Assembly (NCBI GenBank): GCA_938015595.1
Contig: CALLPI010000007.1
Coordinates: forward strand, 1 to 64,000
Direction of reading: 5' to 3'
Source: an uncultured Saprospiraceae bacterium
GTDB taxonomy: Bacteria > Bacteroidota > Bacteroidia > Chitinophagales > Saprospiraceae
DNA: 64,000 nt
In this document: positions 46,646-55,243 of the stretch, piece by piece
How positions within the stretch are numbered: the stretch's first letter is position 1
How the letters are laid out: the number at the start of each line of letters is the position of its first letter
Translations under genes and position numbers: made by a program
The notes under the pieces: generated by a model
Seen by the model: the letters and a program-made list of their open reading frames with translations, nothing else
Told to the model about the DNA's origin: nothing
The model's database searches: none

Positions 46646-48148
46646 ATGCACTTGAGCGAACAAGAGATCATCCGGCGGCAAAACCTCCAGGCTATCGAAG
46701 CCCTCGGCATAGCACCTTATCCTGCCGAACTCTTCGACGTCAGCCATCATGCAGCTCATATCAAGGCCGTGTATCAAGAAGGCGCGGAGGGCTTCGACAA
46801 CGTACGCTTAGCAGGCCGTATCATGATGGTCAGAGACATGGGCAAAGCCTGCTTCGCCGAACTCCAGGACAGCTCCGGCCGCATACAGATTTACGTGCGC
46901 CGCGACGATATCTGCCCCGGCGACGACAAGCGCTTGTTTGACGAGTTTTTCAAAAAATTGTTAGACATCGGCGACTTCATCGGGGTAGAAGGATTCGTAT
47001 TTCGTACCCGCACCGGCGAAATCACCCTGCATGTGCGCTCGCTTAAATTGCTCAGCAAAGCCCTGCGCCCGCTACCCATCGTAAAAACCGATGCAGAAGG
47101 CAATGTGTACGACGCTTTCAACGACCCCGAACTAAGACACCGAATGCGCTACGTAGACCTCGTGGTCAACGCTGGCGTCAAGGATACTTTCATTTTGCGC
47201 AGCAAGATGATCAGAACCATCCGCAACTTCCTGGATGCACGTGGCGCTCTGGAGGTAGACACCCCCGTGCTGCAGAACATTCCCGGCGGTGCTGCAGCGC
47301 GCCCCTTCATTACTCATCACAATGCGCTAGACATCCCTATGTACCTGCGCATCTCTAACGAACTCTACCTCAAGCGCCTCATCGTGGGCGGCTTTGACTG
47401 GGTGTATGAGTTTAGCCGCAACTTCCGCAACGAAGGGATTGACCGTACCCACAACCCGGAATTTACCATCCTCGAGTTTTACGTCGCCTACAAAGACTAC
47501 CACTGGATGATGGAAATTACCGAACAACTCCTGGAAAAAGTCGCTCTAGAACTGCACGGCACCACAGACATAACTGTGGGTGAGCATGTCATTTCCTTCA
47601 AAGCCCCATTCCGACGCTTAGGCATCCTCGACGCCATACGCGAGCACACCGGCTACGACGTGAGCCAGATGGATGAAAAAGGTCTGCGCGAAATAGCTCA
47701 AAATCTGGGTATCGAAACTGACGCCAGCATGGGCAAAGGCAAGCTCATTGACGAAATCTTCAGCGAAAAGTGCGAAGACCACTTCATTCAGCCCACTTTC
47801 ATCATGGACTATCCAGTGGAAATGAGCCCCCTTACCAAGCGACACCGCGCAAACCCAGAGCTGGTAGAGCGATTCGAGTTAATGATTAATGGCAAGGAAA
47901 TTGCCAACGCCTACTCCGAACTAAACGATCCGATAGACCAGCGCGAGCGCTTCGAAGAACAGGCTCGGCTCAAAGAGCGCGGCGACGAAGAGGCCATGTT
48001 CATTGACCACGACTTTCTGCGCGCTCTAGAGTTTGGCATGCCGCCTACTGCAGGTATCGGTATCGGCATTGACCGTCTGGCTATGCTCATGACCAACCAG
48101 CGCACCATTCAGGAGGTCCTGTTCTTCCCGCAGATGCGGCCAGAATAA
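46646..48148 (+). CDS. lysS: Lysyl-tRNA synthetase, class II
   Basis: LysS charges tRNA-Lys. The 500-residue protein has the N-terminal OB anticodon-binding domain (VRLAGRIMMVRDMGKACFAE). The class II catalytic domain follows, with motif 1 region RSKMIRTIRNFLDARGALEV, motif 2 FRNEGIDRTHNPEFT and motif 3 GIGIGIDRLAMLMT near the C-terminus. Length and order are standard. A clear promoter precedes it, and the dehydrogenase-like gene follows 63 nt later on the same strand. Confidence 0.97.
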   Translation: MHLSEQEIIRRQNLQAIEALGIAPYPAELFDVSHHAAHIKAVYQEGAEGFDNVRLAGRIMMVRDMGKACFAELQDSSGRIQIYVRRDDICPGDDKRLFDEFFKKLLDIGDFIGVEGFVFRTRTGEITLHVRSLKLLSKALRPLPIVKTDAEGNVYDAFNDPELRHRMRYVDLVVNAGVKDTFILRSKMIRTIRNFLDARGALEVDTPVLQNIPGGAAARPFITHHNALDIPMYLRISNELYLKRLIVGGFDWVYEFSRNFRNEGIDRTHNPEFTILEFYVAYKDYHWMMEITEQLLEKVALELHGTTDITVGEHVISFKAPFRRLGILDAIREHTGYDVSQMDEKGLREIAQNLGIETDASMGKGKLIDEIFSEKCEDHFIQPTFIMDYPVEMSPLTKRHRANPELVERFELMINGKEIANAYSELNDPIDQRERFEEQARLKERGDEEAMFIDHDFLRALEFGMPPTAGIGIGIDRLAMLMTNQRTIQEVLFFPQMRPE

Positions 48149-48211
48149 AACACAAAACTCTATTCCCTGCGTGACCACCCATTAAAATCGTATCTTGAAA
48201 AATACTACAGC

Positions 48212-49420
48212 ATGTCCAAGATCCTCATCATCGGCGCAGGCGGAGTAGGCCGAGTAGCTGCCTACAAGTGCGCCCAACATCCAGAGATTTTTTCGGAAAT
48301 CCTCCTGGCGAGCCGCACACTGAGCAAGTGCAATACCATAGCCGAAGCCGTACGCCGCGATACCGGCCACCCGAATTTCCGCACCGCCCGTGTAGATGCC
48401 GACTACGTACCTGAACTAGTGGCGCTCATCCGCGACTTCCAGCCCGCCATGATACTGCACGTAGCCCTACCCTATCAGGATCTCACCATCATGGATGCCT
48501 GCCTCGAAACCGGCGTACACTACTTGGATACCGCCAACTACGAACCCAAGGATGTAGCCAAATTTGAATACAGCTGGCAATGGGCCTACCACGATCGCTT
48601 CCGCGACGCCGGCTTGCTGGCCGTGCTGGGCTGTGGGTTTGACCCCGGCGTTACTGGCGTGTTTACCGCACGTGCAGCCAAATACTTCTTTGATGAAATG
48701 CACGAACTGGACATCATTGACGCCAATGCCGGAAGCCATGGCAAAGCCTTTGCCACTAACTTCAATCCTGAAATCAACATTCGCGAAATTACCCAGAAAG
48801 GACGATACTACCAAGACGGCCAGTGGATCGAAACCGAGCCACACGAGATTTCCAAAATGATCAACTATCCCGACATCGGGCCGCGCAAATCCTACCTGAT
48901 TTACCACGAAGAACTGGAGTCGCTGGTAAAAAACTTCCCCACCCTGCGCCGCGCCCGTTTCTGGATGACTTTCGGAGACGAATACCTTACGCATTTGCGC
49001 GTCATCCAGAACATTGGTATGGCTCGCATTGATCCTGTCATGTACAAAGGCGTCGAAATCATTCCACTGGAGTTTCTTAAAGCCGTACTGCCCGACCCCG
49101 GCGAACTCGGCGAAAACTACACCGGTCAAACCTCCATAGGTTGTCGGATCAAAGGTATCAAAGATGGAATGGTACGCACCTATTACATCTGGAACAACTG
49201 CAGCCACCAGGCTGCTTACCAGGAAACCGGCACTCAGGGCGTATCCTACACCACCGGCGTACCTGCTGCGTTAGGAGCTGCCATGATGCTAGAAGGTCAC
49301 TGGGCAGGACACGGGGTGTTTAATGTAGAACAGTTCAATCCTGACCCCTTCCTCGATCAACTCGGTGCCTGGGGCTTGCCCTGGCACGAGCAAGTAGATA
49401 TTGACCTGGAAATGGATTGA
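48212..49420 (+). CDS. Carboxynorspermidine synthase-like enzyme (saccharopine dehydrogenase family)
   Basis: This 402-residue protein starts with a Rossmann NAD(P) motif (ILIIGAGGVGRVAAYKCAQ) and has HVALPYQDLTIMDACLETG, LDTANYEP and GCGFDPGVTGVF. That pattern fits carboxy(nor)spermidine dehydrogenases, which reductively condense aspartate semialdehyde with a diamine in the alternative polyamine pathway. True lysine-forming saccharopine dehydrogenase is less likely in this setting. The partner decarboxylase (nspC) is not in the window. Substrate assignment rests on overall resemblance. Confidence 0.78.
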   Translation: MSKILIIGAGGVGRVAAYKCAQHPEIFSEILLASRTLSKCNTIAEAVRRDTGHPNFRTARVDADYVPELVALIRDFQPAMILHVALPYQDLTIMDACLETGVHYLDTANYEPKDVAKFEYSWQWAYHDRFRDAGLLAVLGCGFDPGVTGVFTARAAKYFFDEMHELDIIDANAGSHGKAFATNFNPEINIREITQKGRYYQDGQWIETEPHEISKMINYPDIGPRKSYLIYHEELESLVKNFPTLRRARFWMTFGDEYLTHLRVIQNIGMARIDPVMYKGVEIIPLEFLKAVLPDPGELGENYTGQTSIGCRIKGIKDGMVRTYYIWNNCSHQAAYQETGTQGVSYTTGVPAALGAAMMLEGHWAGHGVFNVEQFNPDPFLDQLGAWGLPWHEQVDIDLEMD

Positions 49421-49507
49421 TATTTCGCAATCATCTGCGCAGCCGCTCGCCCTGAGACATAAGCAGTGCTATTCGCATGCGGCTTGCGGATGGTAACCTA
49501 AGCCTTC

Positions 49508-50059
49508 ATGCGTATTTTTCTCATCGGATTCATGGGCAGCGGCAAGTCGTACACGGGTAAGCGGCTGGCCGCCAGGCTGCAATACCCATTTTACGATTTA
49601 GATACATTCATCGAACAGAAGACAGGGCGCAGCATTCCTGAAATTTTTGCAGAAGCCGGCGAAGAGGGCTTTCGCCAACTGGAACGCCAGGCTTTGCACG
49701 AAACTGAAGCTCTCGAACGCGCAGTGATTGCCTGCGGTGGCGGCACGCCTTGTTTTTTCGACAATATGCAATGGATGAACGCGCGGGGGGTCACTGTGTG
49801 GCTACGACCACCCTTAGGGGTGCTTTACCAACGCCTGCAGCGCAAGCCGCACAAACGCCCCTTGCTGGCTGGGCTAACATCCGAACAAAACTGGATGAGT
49901 TTCCTAGAGGACAAATTGACAAAACGCCTTCCTTTTTACAGCCAGGCACAACTGTCATATGAACAAACGGACGAGGCCGCAGATACTGCTAGCGAGCTGG
50001 AAAACATACTTCGGAGTTTTTTGTCTGACTCTCCTGAAAACGCCGCAAGTACTGCCTGA
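49508..50059 (+). CDS. aroK: Shikimate kinase
   Basis: Shikimate kinase phosphorylates shikimate on the way to chorismate. The 183-residue protein has the P-loop LIGFMGSGKSYTGKRLA, the shikimate-binding DLDTFIEQKTG, EGFRQLERQAL, the glycine loop CGGGTPCF and the lid region RPLLAG. It stands alone between the polyamine gene (87 nt) and convergent purC. Other aro genes are not nearby, but futalosine menaquinone synthesis (mqnC at 53.2-54.4 kb) also starts from chorismate. Confidence 0.94.
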   Translation: MRIFLIGFMGSGKSYTGKRLAARLQYPFYDLDTFIEQKTGRSIPEIFAEAGEEGFRQLERQALHETEALERAVIACGGGTPCFFDNMQWMNARGVTVWLRPPLGVLYQRLQRKPHKRPLLAGLTSEQNWMSFLEDKLTKRLPFYSQAQLSYEQTDEAADTASELENILRSFLSDSPENAASTA

Positions 50060-50112
50060 GTCTTCTCTTCCTGTGGTATTCTGTACAGGCCAGTTTCGTT
50101 TTCGCTTCCTTA

Positions 50113-51060
50113 CTACTTCTTCTGCTCCAGGTACTCCATCACCTGCCGATATACTCTCTGCTCAATAGCCTGAGTATCGGCGTATCGGAAGGGATAGCCC
50201 GTTACCTGCTCGTAGAGTGCAACGTATCTCCGGGAAACTTCCTGCACGAAGTCATCCGGCATATCGGGCATGCACTGGCCTTTCAGCCCCTGAAAGCCGT
50301 GAGCCATAAGCCACTCACGCACAAATTCTTTGGAGAGCTGTTGTTGGCGCTCGCCGCTGGCCTGGCGTTCGGCATAGCCGTCGGCATAGAAGTAGCGCGA
50401 GCTGTCGGGCGTATGCACTTCGTCAATGAGGTATATCTTGCCGTCGCATTTGCCAAACTCGTACTTGGTATCCACCAGAATCAGGCCGCGCTCAGCTGCC
50501 ATTTCCGTGCCGCGTTGAAACAACGCAAGAGCGTATTGCTCCAGCAATTCGTAATCCGCCTTGTCCACAATACCCTGTCGGATGATTTCTTCCCTGCTGA
50601 TGTCCTGGTCATGACCAGCCTCAGCCTTAGTAGTAGGTGTAATGATGGGAGAGGGAAAGGGGTCGCTTTCGCGCAAGCCCTCTGGCATAGAGACGCCGCA
50701 CAGCGAGCGCTTGCCAGCCTTGTACTCGCGCCAGGCATGGCCAGAGAGGTAGCCTCTCACTACCATCTCCACGCGGATGGGATCGCAGCGAAGCCCTATG
50801 GTAGCATTGGGGTCGGGCGAAGCCAGCAGCCAGTTAGGTACGATATCGCGTGTGGCTTCTAAGAAGAACACAGCAGTTTGATTGAGTACCTGACCTTTAT
50901 ACGGAATAGGGCGGGGCAAAATACAATCAAAAGCGGAGATCCGATCGGAGGCAATCATAACCAATAAATCACCCAAAGCGTACACGTCGCGTACTTTACC
51001 CCGATAAAATCCGGTCTGTCCTGGAAACTGAAAGTGCGTTTCTGAAAGAGTATTCACCAT
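50113..51060 (-). CDS. purC: Phosphoribosylaminoimidazole-succinocarboxamide synthase
   Basis: PurC ligates aspartate to CAIR in purine synthesis. The 315-residue protein is of the longer yeast-like form. It has [61 protein letters not shown] and [13 protein letters not shown]. It is divergent from the small hypothetical gene at 51176, with back-to-back -7 boxes between them. Confidence 0.96.
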   Translation of the reverse strand: MVNTLSETHFQFPGQTGFYRGKVRDVYALGDLLVMIASDRISAFDCILPRPIPYKGQVLNQTAVFFLEATRDIVPNWLLASPDPNATIGLRCDPIRVEMVVRGYLSGHAWREYKAGKRSLCGVSMPEGLRESDPFPSPIITPTTKAEAGHDQDISREEIIRQGIVDKADYELLEQYALALFQRGTEMAAERGLILVDTKYEFGKCDGKIYLIDEVHTPDSSRYFYADGYAERQASGERQQQLSKEFVREWLMAHGFQGLKGQCMPDMPDDFVQEVSRRYVALYEQVTGYPFRYADTQAIEQRVYRQVMEYLEQKK

Positions 51061-51096
51061 GGTATGGAGGTCTCATCAATTAGCTTAGAAGCGGCG

Positions 51097-51154
51097 CAAA
51101 GGTAGCAAAGTTGCACGCACCAGAAAACGACCACGCACAAAAGCCTTAATTTTG
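51097..51154. promoter_or_regulatory. Divergent -7 elements for purC and the downstream small gene
   Basis: On the minus strand TACCTTTG (51097-51104) precedes purC by 36 nt. On the plus strand TAATTTTG (51147-51154) precedes the ATG at 51176 by 21 nt. Both match TAnnTTTG exactly. Clear -33 elements are not visible, and a possible upstream TTG start for the small gene lies inside the plus-strand box. Confidence 0.45.
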
Positions 51155-51175
51155 CCTCGTACTACGCAAACAGAC

Positions 51176-51541
51176 ATGGCCATACGCGATGACTTTCCAC
51201 CCGCCGGCTCCGACTATATGGGCGGCGAAAGTGACGGATATGAGTACAAGACCATTTTTGCCGGCTCTTCACTAGAGAAGAGTTTTGCTATGGTGCGCCA
51301 GTTTCTCAAGGAAGAAGGCTACGGCGACGTGCCGCTGCCCAAGGACGCCAGTGAATTGCTGTATTTCAAACTACCTGTACGCCACAGCCAACTGCGCATG
51401 TTCGAAGACAATGGCTATGTACACAATCCGATAAAAATTCTGTTTTCTCCTGACGGGCGCCGAAAAAATCTACTCATCCTTTGCCTGTACAATGAGCAAG
51501 ACCCTCAGCACCTGCTGAAATTTCACCGGCGACTGCCCTGA
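51176..51541 (+). CDS. Uncharacterised 121-residue protein
   Basis: I do not recognise this cytoplasmic protein. It has no signal or membrane segment. The sequence is compact and looks folded, with an amphipathic helix (LEKSFAMVRQFLKEEGYGDV), a strand region (YVHNPIKILFSPDGRRKNLL) and a short C-terminal part ending HRRLP. It has its own -7 element and is divergent from purC. The stop lies 14 nt from the convergent lectin gene. Confidence 0.6.
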   Translation: MAIRDDFPPAGSDYMGGESDGYEYKTIFAGSSLEKSFAMVRQFLKEEGYGDVPLPKDASELLYFKLPVRHSQLRMFEDNGYVHNPIKILFSPDGRRKNLLILCLYNEQDPQHLLKFHRRLP

Positions 51542-51555
51542 GCCGCCACTGCTTG

Positions 51556-53181
51556 CTACTTTATCAAAGTTACTTCGCCGCAAAACCGGCTGCGGCTACC
51601 GTCACGGAAGGTGAGTTCTGCCTCATACACGTACAGCCCAGGCGGCATTGGGTGGTCATGGCGAAAGCCATTCCAGAGGGGCTTGCCAGGGGCGTCTTCG
51701 AGCCATTCATACACTATACCGCCCCACCGGTCGTAAATCCTGAACCCGTGCACCCGCAACACTGTACCGCTGTGCATAGGCTCAAAGGTATCATTGACAC
51801 CGTCGTCGTTGGGGCTGAAAGCGCTGGGAAAATATACTCGGCGGCAGTTTTCAAAGTCCACACTTATAAGATCGCTCACAGTGTTGCACACGTTGCGCAC
51901 AGCTACTTTGTAAATTCCTGGCTCGGCTACTAAGAAAGTATCGGCCTGCGAACCGTCTTGCCACAGGTACTCAGCTTCCGGCAGGGATGCCCGCAGCAAC
52001 AAGCGTTGCCCGTAGCACAGGAGGGTGTCATTACCTAAGTTGACAAAAGGCTGAGGCTTGGAAATCAGCGTAATAGTAGCCGGTGAAATGCAGAAAGGAT
52101 TGCTCCACGACACCGTGACGGCATACTCACCCGGTGCGGTAGCCTGTATACTTTGGGTGGTATCGCCGGTATTCCAGCGGTATTGGTCGCCGATACGGCC
52201 AGCATCCAGCGTGCGCACTGTGCCTTCGCAGATGATAGTATCCTGCCCTAGATCAATGCTTAGAGAATCTCCCGTAACGGTAATGGTGATTTCATCATAA
52301 AATGAGCGATTACAGGCATCCAGCATTTCCACCCGGTAGGTAGTAGTATGTGCAGGCGACGCTATGGGATTGGCAATGAAAGGATTGCTGAGCCCCTCTT
52401 CCGGCGTCCACCTGTACGAAACCCCACCGCGCACCTGTAGGGGGTAGCGGGCTCCAGGGCAAATGCTCACGTCCTGCAGTTGATCAAGAAAACTGGTGTA
52501 ATTAAAGCACACCTGGTGAATGTTATTGAGCGCACCGGTAGCTGCGGTAAAACCCCAGAATACCATCGGATTACCGCCAAAAATCTGGCCGACGATGTCG
52601 CCAGTATAGTTGAGGCGGAGCACGCAGTCGAAGTACACCTGCAAATGCTTTTGAGCGGCATTCCAACTTACCCGCATTTCGTGAAAACGGCAATCTTCGA
52701 TATTGGCACTGAAGGCGCTGGCTTGCACTGGGCCGGCTAGGGTGTTGCCGCTGCTGTGGTTAATGCTGCCATTGCGCACAATAGCCAGATGGTCGTAGGG
52801 CGGGTCGCTGAGGTCAATGTTTTGATGAGTGTCAATTTCGATGCCGATGGAAGGAGTTATATTAGCAAAGCCCATACCTCCTCCAGCAGCTCCAATAGAT
52901 GTGCTAACAGGCTGAAAACCAAACACTATTCCGTCAGCGCCATCAGCATCTTTGCAACCCAGGAAAAGCCGCACCACCACGTCAAAAGACTCATTGAGGT
53001 TGATTCTTTGACCGTGCCATGTAGAACCAGCCACAAAGTTGATCTCTGGGGTCAATTGGTAGCAGGTGTCGTTGAGCGCTACGGCGCGGCCATTAAGAAA
53101 AAACTGGCCGGCAGTAGGGCTTCCGCTCATTGTCATTCCGATGAGGAGTGCCCAGAAGATTGGCGTCTTGCAAGTGCGCAT
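51556..53181 (-). CDS. T9SS-sorted L-type lectin-domain protein
   Basis: This 541-residue secreted protein has a signal peptide (CKTPIFWALLIGMTMSGSPT). A legume-type lectin domain follows (about 30-240; DADGADGIVFGFQPVSTSIG and GFANITPSIGIEIDTHQN), then Ig-like segments with gliding-protein phrases (ITLISKPQPFVNLGNDTLLC). The C-terminal gliding-motility-associated/type B sorting domain contains VYFPSAFSPNDDGVNDTF and FRIYDRWGGIVYEW. It is therefore predicted to be exported by the type IX system to the surface or medium and to bind carbohydrate. The ATG at 53181 fits the signal peptide. A notable inverted repeat covers its -7 box. Confidence 0.85.
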   Translation of the reverse strand: MRTCKTPIFWALLIGMTMSGSPTAGQFFLNGRAVALNDTCYQLTPEINFVAGSTWHGQRINLNESFDVVVRLFLGCKDADGADGIVFGFQPVSTSIGAAGGGMGFANITPSIGIEIDTHQNIDLSDPPYDHLAIVRNGSINHSSGNTLAGPVQASAFSANIEDCRFHEMRVSWNAAQKHLQVYFDCVLRLNYTGDIVGQIFGGNPMVFWGFTAATGALNNIHQVCFNYTSFLDQLQDVSICPGARYPLQVRGGVSYRWTPEEGLSNPFIANPIASPAHTTTYRVEMLDACNRSFYDEITITVTGDSLSIDLGQDTIICEGTVRTLDAGRIGDQYRWNTGDTTQSIQATAPGEYAVTVSWSNPFCISPATITLISKPQPFVNLGNDTLLCYGQRLLLRASLPEAEYLWQDGSQADTFLVAEPGIYKVAVRNVCNTVSDLISVDFENCRRVYFPSAFSPNDDGVNDTFEPMHSGTVLRVHGFRIYDRWGGIVYEWLEDAPGKPLWNGFRHDHPMPPGLYVYEAELTFRDGSRSRFCGEVTLIK

Positions 53182-53197
53182 GAAATCGGATGTGTAT

Positions 53198-53219
53198 TGC
53201 GCAGCAAAAATACTGCGCA
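53198..53219 (-). promoter_or_regulatory. -7 element framed by an inverted repeat, upstream of the lectin gene
   Basis: The minus strand carries TATTTTTG (53205-53212, exact TAnnTTTG). It is flanked symmetrically by TGCGCAG (53198-53204) and CTGCGCA (53213-53219), a perfect 7-bp inverted repeat whose 8-bp spacer is exactly the -7 box. The arrangement looks like an operator for a dimeric regulator that would block RNA polymerase. It lies 16 nt before the lectin ATG and 4 nt after the mqnC stop. Confidence 0.45.
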
Positions 53220-53223
53220 TGCT

Positions 53224-54372
53224 TCAATCCACGATGAGTGCGACGCGGTCCAATTCCTGATTAACCAGATTGACTGGCAGCTCGCGATATTCATATTGCT
53301 GATTGCGCAGTTGTGGCACGAAGCCAGCCTCCCGGATGGCTTTCTGAATGCCTTCGGCAGTAAAGCGAAAGCGTGCACCAGCTGCCGATACTACATTTTC
53401 TTCGATCATGATACTGCCAAAGTCATTGGCACCAGCATGGAGGCATACTTGTGCCACGGCTTTACCTACGGTGAGCCACGAGACCTGTATATTGGGAATG
53501 TTAGGCAGCATGATGCGACTAATAGCAATCATGCGCACATACTCGTCGCTGGTGCAGGTATTGCGGGCCCGCTTCAGTTTTACCAGTATGGTATCTTCAT
53601 CCTGAAATGGCCAGGGAATAAAGGCAATAAAGCCCTTGGCATCGGCGGGCTTCTCGTCTTGCACCTGCCGTAGGGCTACCAGGTGTTCCATGCGCTCCAG
53701 GTTGGTTTCGATGTGGCCAAACATCATAGTGGCCGAGGTAGTAAGCCGCAATTGGTGGGCAGCCCGCATGACGTCGAGCCACTCCTGGCCGCCGCATTTG
53801 CCTTTGGAGATAAGCCGGCGCACGCGGTCGCTCAGGATTTCGGCACCTGCTCCAGGCAACGAGTCCAACCCTGCCTCCTTAAGTGCTTTTAGTACCTCGT
53901 AGTGGGTGGACTTTTCCAGCTTTGTGATGTGAGCTATCTCCGGCGGCCCTAGGGCATGCAATTTGAGTGAGGGGTATAGTTGCTTGAGTTCGCGAAAGAG
54001 ATTGACGTAAAAATCCAGCCCCAGATCGGGATGGTGCCCACCTTGTAAAAGTAGCTGATCCCCTCCAAATTGAAAGAGTTCATCTATTTTTTGCTTGTAC
54101 TCCTCTATAGTGGTGATGTAGGATTCTGGGTGGCCAGGCCGGCGATAAAAATTGCAAAACTTGCAATTGGCTACACAGACGTTGGTAGTATTGGAGTTGC
54201 GATCAATGATCCAAGTTACCACATTGCCGGGCACGTGTTTCTGTCGCAGGGCGTTGCCTACATACATCAGTTCAGCAGTGGAAGCATTCTCGAAAAGATA
54301 TAGCCCTTCCTCGGCGCTCAGGTGCTTCAGTTGCAAAGCCCGATGCAATAGATCGGCGGTATTCATGCGCAT
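53224..54372 (-). CDS. mqnC: Cyclic dehypoxanthinyl futalosine synthase
   Basis: MqnC is a radical-SAM enzyme of the futalosine route to menaquinone. It cyclises dehypoxanthine futalosine. The 382-residue protein has the radical-SAM cysteines in NVCVANCKFCNFYRR (C-X3-C-X2-C). It is preceded by WIIDRNSNTTNVC, which resembles the MqnC form (DRN-N-TNVC) rather than MqnE. QLLLQGGHHPDLGLDFY, LDSLPGAGAEILSDRVR and TSATMMFGHIET agree. Other mqn genes are outside the window. It has a -7 box directly upstream. Confidence 0.88.
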   Translation of the reverse strand: MRMNTADLLHRALQLKHLSAEEGLYLFENASTAELMYVGNALRQKHVPGNVVTWIIDRNSNTTNVCVANCKFCNFYRRPGHPESYITTIEEYKQKIDELFQFGGDQLLLQGGHHPDLGLDFYVNLFRELKQLYPSLKLHALGPPEIAHITKLEKSTHYEVLKALKEAGLDSLPGAGAEILSDRVRRLISKGKCGGQEWLDVMRAAHQLRLTTSATMMFGHIETNLERMEHLVALRQVQDEKPADAKGFIAFIPWPFQDEDTILVKLKRARNTCTSDEYVRMIAISRIMLPNIPNIQVSWLTVGKAVAQVCLHAGANDFGSIMIEENVVSAAGARFRFTAEGIQKAIREAGFVPQLRNQQYEYRELPVNLVNQELDRVALIVD

Positions 54373-54389
54373 TCAATTTTCACAAGCAA

Positions 54390-54397
54390 CAAAGATA
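54390..54397 (-). promoter_or_regulatory. -7 element of mqnC
   Basis: The minus strand reads TATCTTTG, an exact TAnnTTTG match 17 nt before the mqnC ATG. The nearest TTTG (54411-54414) is only 13 nt further up, shorter than usual. Confidence 0.45.
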
Positions 54398-54420
54398 AAC
54401 GGCTGGGGTTCAAATGTGAG

Positions 54421-55230
54421 TTAATGACCAAACATCTTGCTGAAATATTTAAAAAGCTCTGGCAACTCCTCCTTGAATCGCTCCGGTGCTACAAAATAAC
54501 AAACTACCGCCACTGCGGTCAGCGATAAGTCTTGCAGACCTATCCACTGCTCAATACGCTCCCGACTGAATCCGCTAATGCGTTCCAGCGCTGGCCAGTG
54601 CTCTCCCCTTACCTGCAGCTGGCACTCCTCTGGCCAGACGCGCATAAAAACTTTAGCATATTCATATAAGCCACTGTGAAAGTACAAATCTGGCTGCATG
54701 AACCCATGCATCAGGTGTTCTATAGAAAATAACAGTACACCATCTTCATCATAGACCTCCGAGGTGTGAAAAGTCTCTGGATACTGTGGCGACGGAAAAG
54801 GATGCGCATACAGCACCACGTGCTCGTATCGGGGAAGCAAGAACTCCTGCTTTCGAAAAGTTAGCGTTACTGCCGAAGCAGCCACTACCGTCTTAACGTC
54901 ATCGGGGACATTTTCCATGCCCTGCGGCATAAAGTCAGTGGACATAGTAAACAATGCCACTCGCTGCCGAAATCTTAACTTGTCTTCTGCATTCAATCTT
55001 CGATAAAAGCCCGGTGCCTGCTCTAGTAAGGCACGAAGCCCGTGCGGTAAGTCGGGCGGATGGTGTTTGTACCACCACCAGTTGATTTGCGGGGCAAGTA
55101 CAAAGATGACGGCCAGAAATATCAAAGGCACAATAAGATAGCTCGTGTACTGATAATATCCCTGCAAGGCTAGGTACAGAATCAACATAGCCGCCAGTGC
55201 GAACGGAACAGCCAACCAACGGGCAAACAT
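54421..55230 (-). CDS. MtfA-like protein lacking zinc ligands (probable pseudopeptidase)
   Basis: This 269-residue protein has two N-terminal membrane helices (about 5-50). A domain follows that reads like MtfA/M90 zinc peptidases: FYRRLNAEDKLRFRQRVALF, PDDVKTVVAASAVTLTF, and a C-terminal PERFKEELPELFKYF. At the position where relatives have HEFAH it has YEYAK (residues 189-193). Where a third glutamate ligand is expected (as in FAV..EYFF) it has AVAVVCYF. So both histidines and the glutamate ligand appear replaced. If the alignment is right, it cannot bind zinc in the usual way and may be regulatory. It follows the Gfo/Idh gene by 13 nt. Confidence 0.6.
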   Translation of the reverse strand: MFARWLAVPFALAAMLILYLALQGYYQYTSYLIVPLIFLAVIFVLAPQINWWWYKHHPPDLPHGLRALLEQAPGFYRRLNAEDKLRFRQRVALFTMSTDFMPQGMENVPDDVKTVVAASAVTLTFRKQEFLLPRYEHVVLYAHPFPSPQYPETFHTSEVYDEDGVLLFSIEHLMHGFMQPDLYFHSGLYEYAKVFMRVWPEECQLQVRGEHWPALERISGFSRERIEQWIGLQDLSLTAVAVVCYFVAPERFKEELPELFKYFSKMFGH

Positions 55231-55243
55231 AGGCTTTGTACGT

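Noticed and set aside
48191-48198. TATCTTGA upstream of the polyamine gene as a promoter
   Set aside because: It differs from TAnnTTTG at two positions and no TTTG lies at the right distance.
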